A DNA stretch of 64,000 nt, taken from assembly GCA_027625915.1 (NCBI GenBank), contig JANTQA010000072.1, forward strand, positions 3,596,001 through 3,660,000, read 5' to 3'. Origin of the DNA: Anaeramoeba flamelloides (taxonomy: Eukaryota > Metamonada > Anaeramoebidae). The translations under genes were made by a program, and so were the position numbers. Of the stretch, positions 20,701 through 30,371 are shown one piece after another (the first letter of the stretch is position 1; every line of letters begins with the position of its first letter). The notes under the pieces are model-generated. The model did no database searches and was not told the DNA's origin. It saw only the letters and a program-made list of their open reading frames with translations.

Positions 20701-22449
20701 CTGACAAGATAAAGCAATTAGAACTATTTTTTTTAATCAGTGACATTTGGGATTAATGGATTTTGTTTAAAAAGAACAACAACATTACAACTGAAAGAAT
20801 CATCAAAGGAAACATAAATGGGACTTAAATAGCTAGAAGGATTCTAAAATTAGAATAATTAAGTCAAATTATTACTTATTAGGATTTTAAATCGTTGGGT
20901 TTAGTAGAATTGGAGAAGTGAATATGATTATATGTTATCAAAGTTTTAACCACAAAATAGCCAGCAGTTTTATTCAAAGAATCTGGAATTATCTTCTCCC
21001 AAAAAAAAAACTAAACCTCATTCCAAAAATTTAGGACACATCAGAAAATCCAAAATAGGAAAAAAAAAACTCAATTTATTATATTTTCCCAAATGTAATA
21101 TAAAACCATATTTAAGTAAAATAGTATTAATGTTTTTTAAGCCATCATTTTCATCCAAATATAAGAAAACAATATAAAATAAAAAATCAAAACAAGTCTG
21201 TCCAAAAAAAGGAAACGAGCTGAAATGATAGAATTTGAACCAAAAATATATTGGTAGATTTGTCAAAATTACACCAACAATGGTTGATCGATCAAATGAT
21301 AAGATACCATGCACCGGTTGTATGTGGATTTTTCAATTTTTAGAAACTCAACACTAACATTCTATCAACCATCTATACAAAATTTTCAGATCTAACGAAA
21401 CAGATTAAGTAACTTAAAAAAAGAAAATGAAAACAAAAACAAAAAAGACAAAAAATGAAATAGTTTGTTGAATTGAAATTAATTTCGAATTGGATGTAAA
21501 TCATGTTATTGTTATTTTTCCAACTGTTTAAAATGTGTCCAAATTTATCGAATTAAGTTTATTTTAATAAAAAAATAATAATAAAAAAAACTATTTTATC
21601 AATATAATCTTAATTTTTTTATTGTTGAACATTACTAAAATTTAAAATCTCAAATAATTTTTTTAAAAAAATTTTTAGAGAATCTACGATCACACGTCAC
21701 TAAAATAAAATGTTCTTATCTCATCTCACTCAAATTTTTATCATGTCTTATGGTGTAGCTACTCCCTTAAATATTATTTAAAGCCATGATTCTGAAATAC
21801 TTTGAAATAGTTTAAATATAATGGAATAAATGTGCGATTTTTGTTGTGTTGCTGTCAACATTGTTATTATTTTTTGTTTTAAAAGTCAAAAAGTAATGAA
21901 CAAATACTGTCCCAAAACAATAAAAAAAAATTTGATTCTCTGAACAAAGGATCTGTTGTCTTTTTTAACAAGGTTGTTTTCATAAAAAAGAGTGGTGAAT
22001 GAAACTTTTAAGATAGGATTGTTTGAAAAGGTATTTATTGTCGAGTTGTGCCCTATTTCTAAAAATAGGGTTGGTCGTGAATTGTCACATAAAAGGAATA
22101 ATTGTTGGTTGAGCAAATAAGAAAAAAATTAAAAAAGATTCTTACCAAATGTTTCAAGATCCTTTTTTATTGATGATGGCATTAATTTCTTTTTCAAGGA
22201 AAGGTTAAAAAAGAAAAGTGCTCCACGGAACGGGCTTGTTAATGCTGAAGAATTTAATGAATAAATTTTTGCTAACTTTTCAATTGAGTCTGTAATTTTA
22301 AGCGATGTGTTCGTAAATAACTTGAAAATTGAATCACAAACAGATAGAATTATTTCGTCACTTAACTCAGAGAATTTGTCCATATCAGATATCGTTTGTG
22401 GATCAACAGACTCGTTTGTGAATTTGAATTTTGATTTTGTTGTGCTCAT
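14721..22449 (-). CDS. COMMD7: COMM domain-containing protein 7, two exons
   Basis: A subunit of the COMMD/CCC (Commander) assembly that supports endosomal retrieval of membrane cargo. Exon 1 (22449-22146) encodes the helical N-terminal domain and ends ...DLETFG with donor GTAAGA. Exon 2 (15049-14721) begins ...LSEDISQKISDQWKK after acceptor TTTTATAG. The junction gives TFGLSEDISQKISDQWKKN, which aligns with human COMMD7 across the same point, and the phases agree. The product is 210 residues, against 200 in human. The C-terminal COMM domain carries LIDMDWRFGVTAS, STYLQLKF and LPHFYDFLTEM, the family signature. The intron (15050-22145, about 7.1 kb) is unusual for this window and is packed with repeats. 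Confidence 0.92.
15075..15160. repeat. (ATTTTT)n simple repeat
   Basis: About a dozen units of ATTTTT with a short ATT run at the end. It lies just upstream of exon 2 of COMMD7 and, read on the minus strand, places an A-rich tract next to the splice acceptor. Confidence 0.8.
15575..16270. repeat. GTGCCGTAGAGTGCC / AGGTTTTTTTT composite palindromic repeat
   Basis: It has three alternating modules. The first is tandem AGTGCCGTAGAGTGCC. The second is an inverted pair around CCAGAATTCAAAAGAAT and its complement with a TTTACTCAATTC partner. The third is hairpins in which AGGTTTTTTTTAATTTC... pairs with ...AATTAAAAAAACCTA around an AGAAAATT/AATTTTCT core. At least three hairpins are visible in 700 bp. 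The same modules recur at 44040-44640 and, shortened, at 2190-2380. No ORF. It lies in the COMMD7 intron. Confidence 0.75.
16628..16801 (+). CDS. Small ORF of unknown origin (57 residues)
   Basis: ATG to TAA with a central stretch INIDDSSGQKRSKDFKLLIN that is more varied in composition than the surrounding AT-rich noise. It lies antisense inside the COMMD7 intron, between repeats. No start context or partner exon is convincing, and I do not recognise it. It may be a leftover of a mobile-element protein or chance. Confidence 0.2.
   Translation: MISEFFICFCLNCDFYKLKEINIDDSSGQKRSKDFKLLINKNYINLNPLEYFSSQSN
17105..17350 (+). repeat. Interspersed repeat shared with 5590-5900 and 25035-25290
   Basis: The shared order is: a block near TTTTTGTACACT, AAGATT(C/T)CTTT, GAAAGAAAATAATTTTTTT, AAAATGGATC, and TCATTTCTGAAAA. 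The copy at 5590-5900 is inverted. None is coding. The copy at 5590 falls inside a TTAA/GGGA element, so this may be a piece of that family. Confidence 0.5.
18010..18625 (-). repeat. 630-bp interspersed repeat, right member of an inverted pair
   Basis: Reverse-complement partner of 13648-14275. It contains TCATATTTCTCGTTCTTCCA and CAAGTCAAGAAATTTTTAGAGG. It sits within the COMMD7 intron, whereas its partner is downstream of the last exon. Confidence 0.75.
18626..20390. other. Repeat-poor part of the COMMD7 intron
   Basis: AT-rich sequence with no supportable gene. A short inverted pair, CCAAAGAGTGGCAC (about 19770) with GTGTCACTCTTTGG (about 19842), could form a hairpin with a loop of about 60 bases. 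Confidence 0.4.
20555..20649. repeat. Perfect 20-bp inverted repeat (hairpin)
   Basis: TGCCACAATAGAATGTTGAG at 20555-20574 is matched base for base by its reverse complement at 20630-20649, with a 55-base loop. It is clearly above the background of A/T palindromes because the arms contain eight G/C positions. Confidence 0.8.
21010..21561. mobile_element. 540-bp mariner-like non-autonomous element, copy A
   Basis: The ends carry CATTCCAAAAATTTAGGACA on the left and TGTGTCCAAATTTATCG on the right, an imperfect inverted pair. Inside, CAACCATCTAT, TGATCGATCAAATGATA and ACCAACAATGGTTGATC are shared, inverted, with copy B at 23581. The minus-strand frame 21018-21314 lies wholly within this element and has no transposase motif, so it is not annotated as a gene. 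Confidence 0.7.
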
Positions 22450-22467
22450 GTTCGTAAATAAATTTAT

Positions 22468-22729
22468 TTAATGATTAACTAAAGGTAGCAGAATATGAAA
22501 AAATGTTTTTCTGATTTGGCTGTTTTCAGGCTTTTCTTCCCAAAACCAAATATTAAATGGAATAATCATTCTTGGTTCAATTTTAACATTATTGTCCTTA
22601 TTTTTCTGAAAAACAAACCATTTTAAATTGTTTAGAGTTATCAAACATAAAACTCTTGAATTTTCTGAAATCAATAAATTTTATTTACCATCTTTGGAGA
22701 AGTTACTGATTTTGGACACTCATACTCTC
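22468..22729 (-). CDS. Tentative 3' end of a small gene, two exons
   Basis: Exon 22729-22689 reads GEYECPKSVTSPKM after acceptor TTATAG and before donor GTAAAT. Exon 22605-22468 reads KNKDNNVKIEPRMIIPFNIW and ends ILLPLVNH with a stop. It follows acceptor TTTGTTTTTCAG. The phases match. The 5' part is not found upstream, where only short AT-rich frames exist. It is just 18 bp from the COMMD7 start on the same strand, so it could instead be an upstream reading segment of that transcript. I do not recognise the protein. Confidence 0.3.
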
Positions 22730-23580
22730 CTATAAGTAATCACTTAAATCCATTCTTTAACATGAATTGATGTATGTATGGCAAAAAAAAAATTAAACAA
22801 AAATCGGTTATCAATATGACCAAAAAGTCAATTTTGGGAATTTTCAAAAAAGGAAAAACATTTTTTTATTTGAAAAGGCCAAATAATATTTTAGATAAAT
22901 AAAAAACTAAATAGGAAAAATAATAAAATTCTACTAATAGAAACACAATATTTTGACAAAAAGTTGGATTAAATATGACAAAAAATCATTTCGTATTGAA
23001 ACAAGAAAGGTTTTATTTTGTGCCTATATTCTTTTGTGTATTTGATAAAATTAAATTTTATTGTAACAATTTTCTCAATTGAAAAAAGTCTTTAGTTGAT
23101 GAAAGAAGTATCTCATACGTTCAGTTTATTAAACTCTTTGGTTAAAATTTCCCAGAACAACAACAATTTGAATTTTAGATCTTTCATATGTTTTTTTTAA
23201 ATTGGTTATATTTAAATTAAAAAAATTCAATATCTAAAAACACCGTTTTTAAACAGAGATAATCTTGTCCTGATAATATCTAATATTAGTAAATTATAGG
23301 GTATGTTGTTAATGATTATTTATAATTGCAAAATTCTCAAAAAAATTGTCAATATTTGCATTAATTAAAAATACTAGTCAAAATTAATAAATATATTAAC
23401 TTTTTGAAGATAATAAAATAAATTATAAATATATAATTTACCGTTCAGGGTTTTTTTTTCATTAAATCATCTAAATGTTTAAAATATTGCGTTTTTATGT
23501 AGATTTCAATCAAAAAATTCACAAATCTAAATAATTAATAGAATAATTACTCAAAATAAAAATCTAATTTATATTTATAT
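22730..23580. other. AT-rich spacer upstream of COMMD7
   Basis: No gene, RNA or clear repeat recognised. It would hold the promoter for the minus-strand COMMD7 transcript, but no motif stands out. Confidence 0.4.
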
Positions 23581-24111
23581 AAACTAAATTCCAAAAATTT
23601 GGACACAGTTTAAACAGTCAAAGAATTTCAATACTACACTTTACATTCAATTTGGAAAGAATTTCGATTTTACTAACCATTTCATTTTTTGTCTTTTTTG
23701 ATTTGTTATCATTTCCTTTTTTCCAGTTCCGTAATCTGTTTGGTTAGACCCGGATTTTTTTTTTAATGGTTGGTAGAAGGTTAGTGTTGAGTTTGTTTAA
23801 TAGAAAAATCACATACAATTGGTTGATGGTATCTTATCATTTGATCGATCAATAAATTATTGGTGAAATTTCAACAAATTTACCAATACATTTTTCGTTC
23901 CGCGCGTTTCATTGTTTTGGACACACAGATTTTTATTTTTGAGTTTTATTTTTTTTTTCTTTTATTTGGATTAAAATGATTGGTTATTAAAACTTTAATA
24001 CCGGGTAACATAAATGATATTTTGTATTAGGTTTGGAAAAATACAATAGATTGAGTTTTATTTTGCCTATTTTTGATTTTGGGTGTGTCCAAATTTTTGG
24101 AATGGTGTTTA
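23581..24111. mobile_element. 540-bp mariner-like non-autonomous element, copy B
   Basis: Left end AAACTAAATTCCAAAAATTT followed by GGACACA. The right end is TGTGTCCAAATTTTTGGAAT followed by GGTGTTTA. The two form a ~27-bp terminal inverted repeat with few mismatches. It is oriented opposite to copy A. The sharp, symmetric ends suggest it is the youngest of the three copies. No transposase frame. Confidence 0.8.
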
Positions 24112-24459
24112 TATGCAATAATGATAATTATTTGTTTCAAAATTAAATATTTGAATAAATTATATATAGAGAAATCTGTTTGATAATTATTACCTTTACA
24201 TTTAATGAGGGGAAAATATGTTGTTAAAAAATTCTTATGTAAAGTCCACCATTTAACAATAAATTTTAAAAAATTTATCACAGTTAAGATCTAAAAAAAA
24301 AAAAAAAAAACTCTGATTTTATAAGGTTAAAAATAACATAATTCCTACTAATAAAACTCTCTCAGATTTTATTAAACTAATTAAAGGAATATTTATCAAA
24401 ATTAAATTTTAGTGTTTTCAATCATTTTCTCGATTTATTATTCAGATATTTTTTCTTTT

Positions 24460-24663
24460 TAGTTAGTTCCACTTACAAGGCACAAACTGCTACGAAATAT
24501 TAAGGCACACAAAAAAAAATTCAAATTAAGGTACAGTTTTTAGAATTTTTATACACAAATAATTTAACTTTAATTCCAAAAAATGTACTTTAATTTAAAA
24601 TTTTTTTTTATTTTATACCTTAAATTTCGTTGAAAGGTTATGTCTTAAAAGTGGAACTAGTTG
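24460..24663. mobile_element. 195-bp palindromic MITE, copy 3
   Basis: Starts TAGTTAGTTCCACTTACAAG and ends CTTAAAAGTGGAACTAGTTG before TA. It is the most diverged of the five copies but retains both arms, including the inner block AAATTTCGTTGAAAGG. Confidence 0.75.
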
Positions 24664-25956
24664 TATTTAAACATTTTTTTTGTTTGAAAATATTTAAAAA
24701 ATTGATAAAAATAATAAACCCTAAGGATACTTTAAATTTTGGGTTATTCTTAATTCACAAGAAAGAATTAAAATTGGGTTATGAATTATTTATTATAATT
24801 AATCAAATTAAAAATTATTTCTTTAGATTATACGTTGAAATTTTCCAGGTTTTAAAAAAATATTTTGGGAGAATTTTTATTTAATAATTTGGTACTTTTT
24901 CTAATATTTTTTTTTATACGAAAATAATCAAAAATTGTTTTTAGTCTGTACTCTGGTAATCAACAAATTGTAGTTATTTCAATTTTTCAAATAATTATTT
25001 CAATTTTTTTGAAATTAATTTGATTTTTATCAACTGAATTATTTCAAAACTTGGTGGTTGTGTTTTTAAAGGACACTTTTGTACACTTCTCTTTGCTGAC
25101 AATAAGATTTCTTTCTTTTTCAAAGAAAATAATTTTTTGAAAGAATCTGGATATATGTTTCATTTTCAACTTTACCAAAATGAGTAAAATGGATCAAACT
25201 TTTAAAAGCAATTTCTCATTTCTGAAAAAAGATTTAAAGTAAAGTTTGATTAGTAGCAATAATCTGATTTTTATTTTGGTTTTTCTAATTTCAGAAACCT
25301 GTAAAAAAATTTTGTGAATTTGCTTTTAAATTTGACTAAAAGATTTTTTTTTATATTTGTTTGCCCTTAATGAAGTATTTTCAAATCCAACAATTGAAAA
25401 ATAGTTCAAGACTGAAATACCTTGACTTGGAAATTCATAAAACCCCTCACTTTTTTTTCACTTTTCCAATAGAACAATATAATTTTAACCATTAACCAAA
25501 AAATTGGAAATGATAAAAAGAAAACCAAATGAAAAACTAATTTACTTGAAAATTCGAAACTTGCGACATTTCCGGTCAAGATTTCTTAATTCAAAATATG
25601 TCTGATGACCCAATAGGAATTCTTCAAATGGAACAGAACTTTTGTACTTTTGAGCAGAGTATTCTCAAATCGAAATTTTTTGTTGAAACCAATAATAAAA
25701 CTTCACCCGAAAATTGAAAAGAGATTTTTTTAATCAAAGTAACCATATTAGGGGTATGTAGTTTTTAAAAATTCAAGTAAACGCAAATAACCACTGAAGA
25801 TAATAAATCTTCCTTTTTCAAAATCCAAGAGAATAAAACGGAAAAAGGAATTAAATTTTCAAACAAAGATTTTGTTCTAAGGTCTGGTTGTCATTCTACC
25901 TTTCAAACAAATCATTTTTCTCAATAAAAATAATTTTTTTCTGTTTGTTGTGTGAA
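24664..25956. other. Intergenic, with an interspersed repeat and a 39-codon frame
   Basis: 25035-25290 is a copy of the repeat described at 17105. At 25602-25721 a short plus-strand frame starts MSDDPIGILQMEQNFCTFEQ and stops after 39 codons. It could be a leader or an upstream exon of the gene at 25957, but no donor joins it in phase. A frame at 24630-24884 overlaps a MITE end and is Ile/Phe/Lys-rich, and is not supported. Confidence 0.35.
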
Positions 25957-27174
25957 ATGTCGATCCAAATCGAAATAGCCCAACAACACAAAAAAACAAA
26001 AAAAAAAATTGTTCGCTATCAAAAGATCTTAACAAAGTATTTTGGTAACCAAAAGATAAAACAAATAAAGACAAGTTTTAATTCACAAAAGGAACTAGAA
26101 AAACTTTGGAAACAAAGATGCGATTTTACTGAAAAAGTAGCCTTTCTTTGAAGGATCCTTTTTAATGGGATTTCGAACAAAATCTTAACTTTTTTTTTTT
26201 TTTTTCTTTTTTCTTTTTTCTTTTTTCAAAACCTTTCTTTGTTAAATATTTCAAAGGAACAATTTTCTCAGTGGTTTTTGACTTTTTCGAAAAAATTTTT
26301 ACAACAATTCTCTTCGTGGAAACCACAACCCATTCGAATTGAAAAACTCCAGGTTCCCCTCAAAAAATTAAAGCAATATATCCAACAAAACCATTGCCAA
26401 GTTCCCGAACTAATTTTCCGAACAATCCAAACTGTTTTTGAATTTGCAAATTCCCTTGACGGAGAAGGTAAATAGTCTTGAATTGTTTTTTTTTTCTTTT
26501 TCCAAATTTTTCTTGTTAAATCCTTTTTTTCTTCTTCTTCTTCTCCTCCTTCTCCTTCTCCTTCTTCTCTTTCTTCTTCTCCCCCCCCCACTCTTTCTTC
26601 TTCTCCTTTTTCTACTTCACAGATGAAAACACAAATTTAAAATTAATAATCTCGCTTGAGATGGTAACTTTATTATTAAAATCAAACGTGAACCAAATTA
26701 CGTTCTTAAAATATCAGATCATTGGTGTAATCAAATATCTTCTTTTAGTAACAAACGAATTGTTTCACAATCTTCTTTTACAAGTGAACGAGATTGAAAC
26801 AACCACCACAGAAAACAAATTAAAAATAAAAGCCCTTTCACCAAAACAATCAAATTCTTTATTATTTGTCCAATATTTGATTATCAAAATTCTTGACATT
26901 TTTGCTGCTCTTACACACACTTATGAATTTTGGGAACCAGCTACTGAAAAAGTTTTTCATCCAATAAAATTTAATTCAATTGGGAAGTTTGGTATTGTTG
27001 ACTTAGTATTCGGTAAGTATTTTTAAAACTTTTTTCCAAATTTTGTTTTCCTTTTACCTTTTTGCTATTGATTATTCAGGCAATAAACGTATTATTTATG
27101 AATTATTTGGAATTTGTTTCCGTGTTGGTCTTTTCAAACACACATTCCAAAATCCCCCAAGCCCCTGTTTTTGA
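25957..27174 (+). CDS. Unrecognised 291-residue helical protein, four exons
   Basis: Exons are 25957-26136, 26257-26467, 26623-27012 and 27080-27174. All three introns are GT-AG with long pyrimidine tracts, and the summed length (876 nt) keeps frame to a TGA stop. The N-terminus (MSIQIEIAQQHKKTKKKIVR) is basic and probably coiled coil. The middle reads as amphipathic helices (for example LKLIISLEMVTLLLKSNV and QYLIIKILDIFAALTHTYEF). No catalytic motif, signal peptide or confident transmembrane segment is visible. The composition, with Trp, Cys and Pro present and few poly-N tracts, looks like a real conserved gene. All-helical repeat or scaffold proteins of meiosis or nuclear transport would fit this appearance, but I name no family. 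Confidence 0.75.
26498..26622 (+). repeat. Pyrimidine-rich (CTT/TCC)n tract before a splice acceptor
   Basis: Nearly pure T/C over about 100 bases, including TTCTTCTTCTTCTCC repeats and nine Cs in a row, ending at the CTACTTCACAG acceptor of exon 3 of the 291-residue gene. Such G/C-bearing tracts are rare in this window. Confidence 0.8.
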
Positions 27175-29100
27175 AAAAAAATAAAAAAAAGATTGAAAAA
27201 ACATTTCTTGTTTGACAAAAATCAAAGACCATTAAAAATCCTGTTTGACTCTTTTTGGAAAAAATTCAAATTTTATATCAAAGTTCAAAAAAAAAGAGCT
27301 TAATTGTTCAATACAGTGTAGATCAAAAGTTTGAGAATTTGGTGGCTCAAAATTTCATTTGAATTTTTTACTGGTCTGAATAGGTTGAGAAATTGGAGAG
27401 CCTTGTTTTTTAAATTTTCTTGGTTGCGATCTTGAGTTAATGAATTTTTTTTGAAATATTCTCAAATTCAAAATATTTTAATTTGAAGTTATTTTGGTTT
27501 CAATTACGATTTGAAATTCATCATTTATTTTTTCACATTTTAAAGAGAATCCCAGGAAAAGAAAAAAGAGTACCAATAACAATGAAACCAAAAAATTGAA
27601 ACAGCAAATTGTTTTAATATACACCAAAGTAATTATTTGAGAAACATAATTGGCTAACATAATTTATCGTCCTGGAAAAAAAGTGAAAGAGGTAAAAAAA
27701 GTGAAACATGATTTTTAATTGATAACATTAATAGAATCACAGGAACCTGAAAACGAAAAGTAAAATCAATTTAAAGAAGAAACCAATTAACTTCGAAGAA
27801 TAATCCATTATATTATTTTCAATCAAGCCAATAAAAACAAATTTAAATCTCCTTTCTTGATCATCGAAATTTTATAAGTGGTTTTGGAGATCCTCAAAAA
27901 TAGTCAATTTTTTTCAACATATTTTAAATGATAGATCAATCAAAGAAAACCCCCAACCAAAAGGTAGTATTAAAAGAACTGTTATTGTGTTGAATCCTCC
28001 ATTATTTCTTTAATTATTTATTTTTTCTTTTATTAATTGATCTCACTTTTTCATTTTCAGTGATTCTATTAAGGTTCCCAATTAAAAATCATGTTGAACT
28101 TTTAATCTCAAATGGTCAAAATAATTCAATTCCTATTTGAAAAAAAAAAAAGACCATTTTCATGAGAAGTGGCTGTTTTCAAAACCACCATACTGATAAA
28201 TTCAAAAAAGTGTTTGAAAAATTTTTGCTTAATTTTTAAAAATTTAAAATTTTTTTTACATAAGCTTTGAAGTAAAGCATTTTATTTGTTTAAATGTTAA
28301 GAAAAATTTGGAAAATTAGTTGATCTTCAAAATGTTCTTTCTTTTGAACTGTTTTAAATTCAGAAGTGATTACAAGATTTACCAAGATGGAAATTAAACT
28401 AAAAACTTTTTTTAAATTTTTTTGAATTTATCAGTATTCTCGCAAAAATGATCATTTTTAACTGATTCTGATAACTATTGACATTATTTGGAAAATAACT
28501 ATTGAGTACAAAATTCAAAATCAAAATAGGAAAATAAAATTTCTCAAGAAAAATGAAAAACTGTTTTTTTTTTGCACCATTTTAGATTGTATTCTTTCAT
28601 AAATACCTTAAGTCCAAAGTTAAAAGTTTTATTGAACAGAATGAGTTTGGTTAAAAAATTATCATCGTTCACATAGAGAAGGTTCAATCATAAAAGTCAC
28701 TGGGAAGATGCCTTTTTACTATTATTGTTTTTTTTTTTCAAAAAGCAAAGCAAAACCAAGATCATTATCACAAAAGTAAAGTGTAATCAAACAAGAAGAT
28801 TATTTCCAACATAAAGCCAATTATTATTTTATTTTTTTTTTGCCATGTATTTTTTGATTTTTTGAATTGTTATTGAAAGGATTGGCTTTCATAAATATGA
28901 AATACTTGAATCACCAAGAGCTGGATAACAGATTAATGCAAAAAAAAAGATTTATAATCACGATTACTAAATTTTTAAACATTGAGTTTTGATTTAGTAA
29001 TCATTAGATTTGGTAGATAACCTGTTCTCTTTTCAAAATCTAAATAATATATTCAATTAAATTATTATTGATTGTTTTCAAATATTAATCAATAATATTA
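27175..29100. other. Intergenic AT-rich stretch
   Basis: No gene supported. 28205-28400 resembles 9120-9300 (shared AATTAGTTGATCTTCAAAA and GAACTGTTTTAA), a further low-copy interspersed repeat. Confidence 0.4.
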
Positions 29101-29104
29101 GAGG

Positions 29105-30371
29105 TTTTTATGATATCTATGCTTAATTCACGATAAATTTACAAAAATCATAATTATTCAAGATTATTGCGATATTGTAGAAAAACGCTATATTCAATAT
29201 TATCGATATAATATAACAAATCGAGATATTCGATAAAATTACGATAATTATTATAAAAATCCTGATAAATGCCAAAATATCGCGATTAAAAAGTAATCGC
29301 GAGATAATAGTTGATGGGTTTTTGGGCTAATTCAGCAATATTTTTACAAACTAATTTTTTTTGATCAGAAAATAGATTATGTGATATAAAAGTTATTCTT
29401 TTAAAAAACAACAAAAAAGGTACTTGATTCAACCAAGGATAAGATCAAAGAGTTTTATTGTGTTTTCATTTGATAGGGTTGACAAACCTATCAGATCCTT
29501 TTAGATCAACAACAATAAGAACTAAAAATAAATAAATATTTTCTCAGTCAATCTTGGTGTTGTAAATTGTGTTGAATAAAAGAGCTTATAAAACAACCGA
29601 CCCTTTACCTGTTTCTTTAAAGAATGTGTTCCACGGTAAAAACATTTTCAATATTCTATGAAAGCTGAAAGGAGTTGGTAAACTTTTCAAAAGCTTTCAC
29701 AACAACTTAGCCAGATGATCACCTATTATTAAGATTTTTTTTGTACAATTGTTATCTTCTTCTTCTTCTTCTTTGAGTATCTTTGTATTAGACACAAAAC
29801 ACAACTAGAGCTTAGAGGTTTTTTTTTGATCAATCACCAAATAAAAAACGAAAATTACTATTTATTCTTTTTGGTTATTTAACTTGTGAAGGTAACAACT
29901 CCATTTTAAAAAAACACATTGAATTTTATATTCAAGTATATTGTTGGAATGGATTATTATTAGTTTGATCATAAAATTTGTTTGAGATTTTATATTTTGA
30001 TAAAAAAAAAAATGAAAAGAAAAAATTTTTGTGTTTCCACCACAAACCAAACTCATTCCATTTATAAAAGTTTTCTGTCTTTCAAAACTTTCAAACACTT
30101 GGAGACAGTTCACAGCCCTTACAAACACTTTCTAATATTTATTAAAGGGGAAAGCGTTGTAAAAGTCTCAAGTCTTTGTAAAAATCAAGAGATTTTTTTT
30201 ATGGTGATTTCAAAAAAATAATTTTTCTTATCACAATAGTATTGAATATCGCGATAATATGGAATATCGTTATTTTATGATTTTTCGTGATAAAGTAGGA
30301 CTAATCATGATTTTTTTAATATTATCGGGAATTTATTGTTAATATCATGATAATATATGTTATCATCAAAA
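29105..30371 (+). mobile_element. GCGATA-rich 1.1-1.3-kb repeat, copy 1
   Basis: The left end is rich in TTGCGATATTG, TATTCGATAAAATTACG and AATCGCGAGATAA. The right end carries ATATCGCGATAATATGG and TTTTTCGTGATAAAGTAG, which on the other strand resembles the left end. The interior matches 49505-50535 in the same order: AATCGCGAGATAA, GGATAAGATCAA, the TTCTTCTTCTT tract, and CATTTAACTTGTGAGGGTAA (ATTTAACTTGTGAAGGTAA here). No ORF is shared. Confidence 0.7.

Larger units (their letters stand above)
20391..21772. mobile_element. TTAA-flanked element with GGGA ends, copy 3 (1.4 kb, with nested insertion)
   Basis: Left end CTTAAGGGAGTAGCCACGGT. The right end, reverse complemented, is TTTAAGGGAGTAGCTACACC. 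TTAA at both edges matches the copies at 5514 and 6868. A 540-bp mariner-like element (21010-21561) lies inside and must have inserted later. A perfect 20-bp inverted repeat also lies inside (20555-20649). Confidence 0.6.

Noticed and set aside
21018-21314. 98-codon minus-strand ORF
   Set aside because: It lies wholly inside mariner-like element copy A, has no transposase motif, and the other copies of the element do not keep the frame.
26268-26591. 107-codon Glu/Gly-rich antisense ORF
   Set aside because: Produced by the pyrimidine tract of an intron read on the opposite strand.
27478-27660. 60-codon minus-strand hydrophobic ORF
   Set aside because: Low-complexity Leu/Phe composition, no start context and no neighbouring exon.
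29982-30221. 79-codon plus-strand ORF
   Set aside because: It lies in the GCGATA-rich repeat and is not conserved in the second copy at 49.5-50.5 kb.
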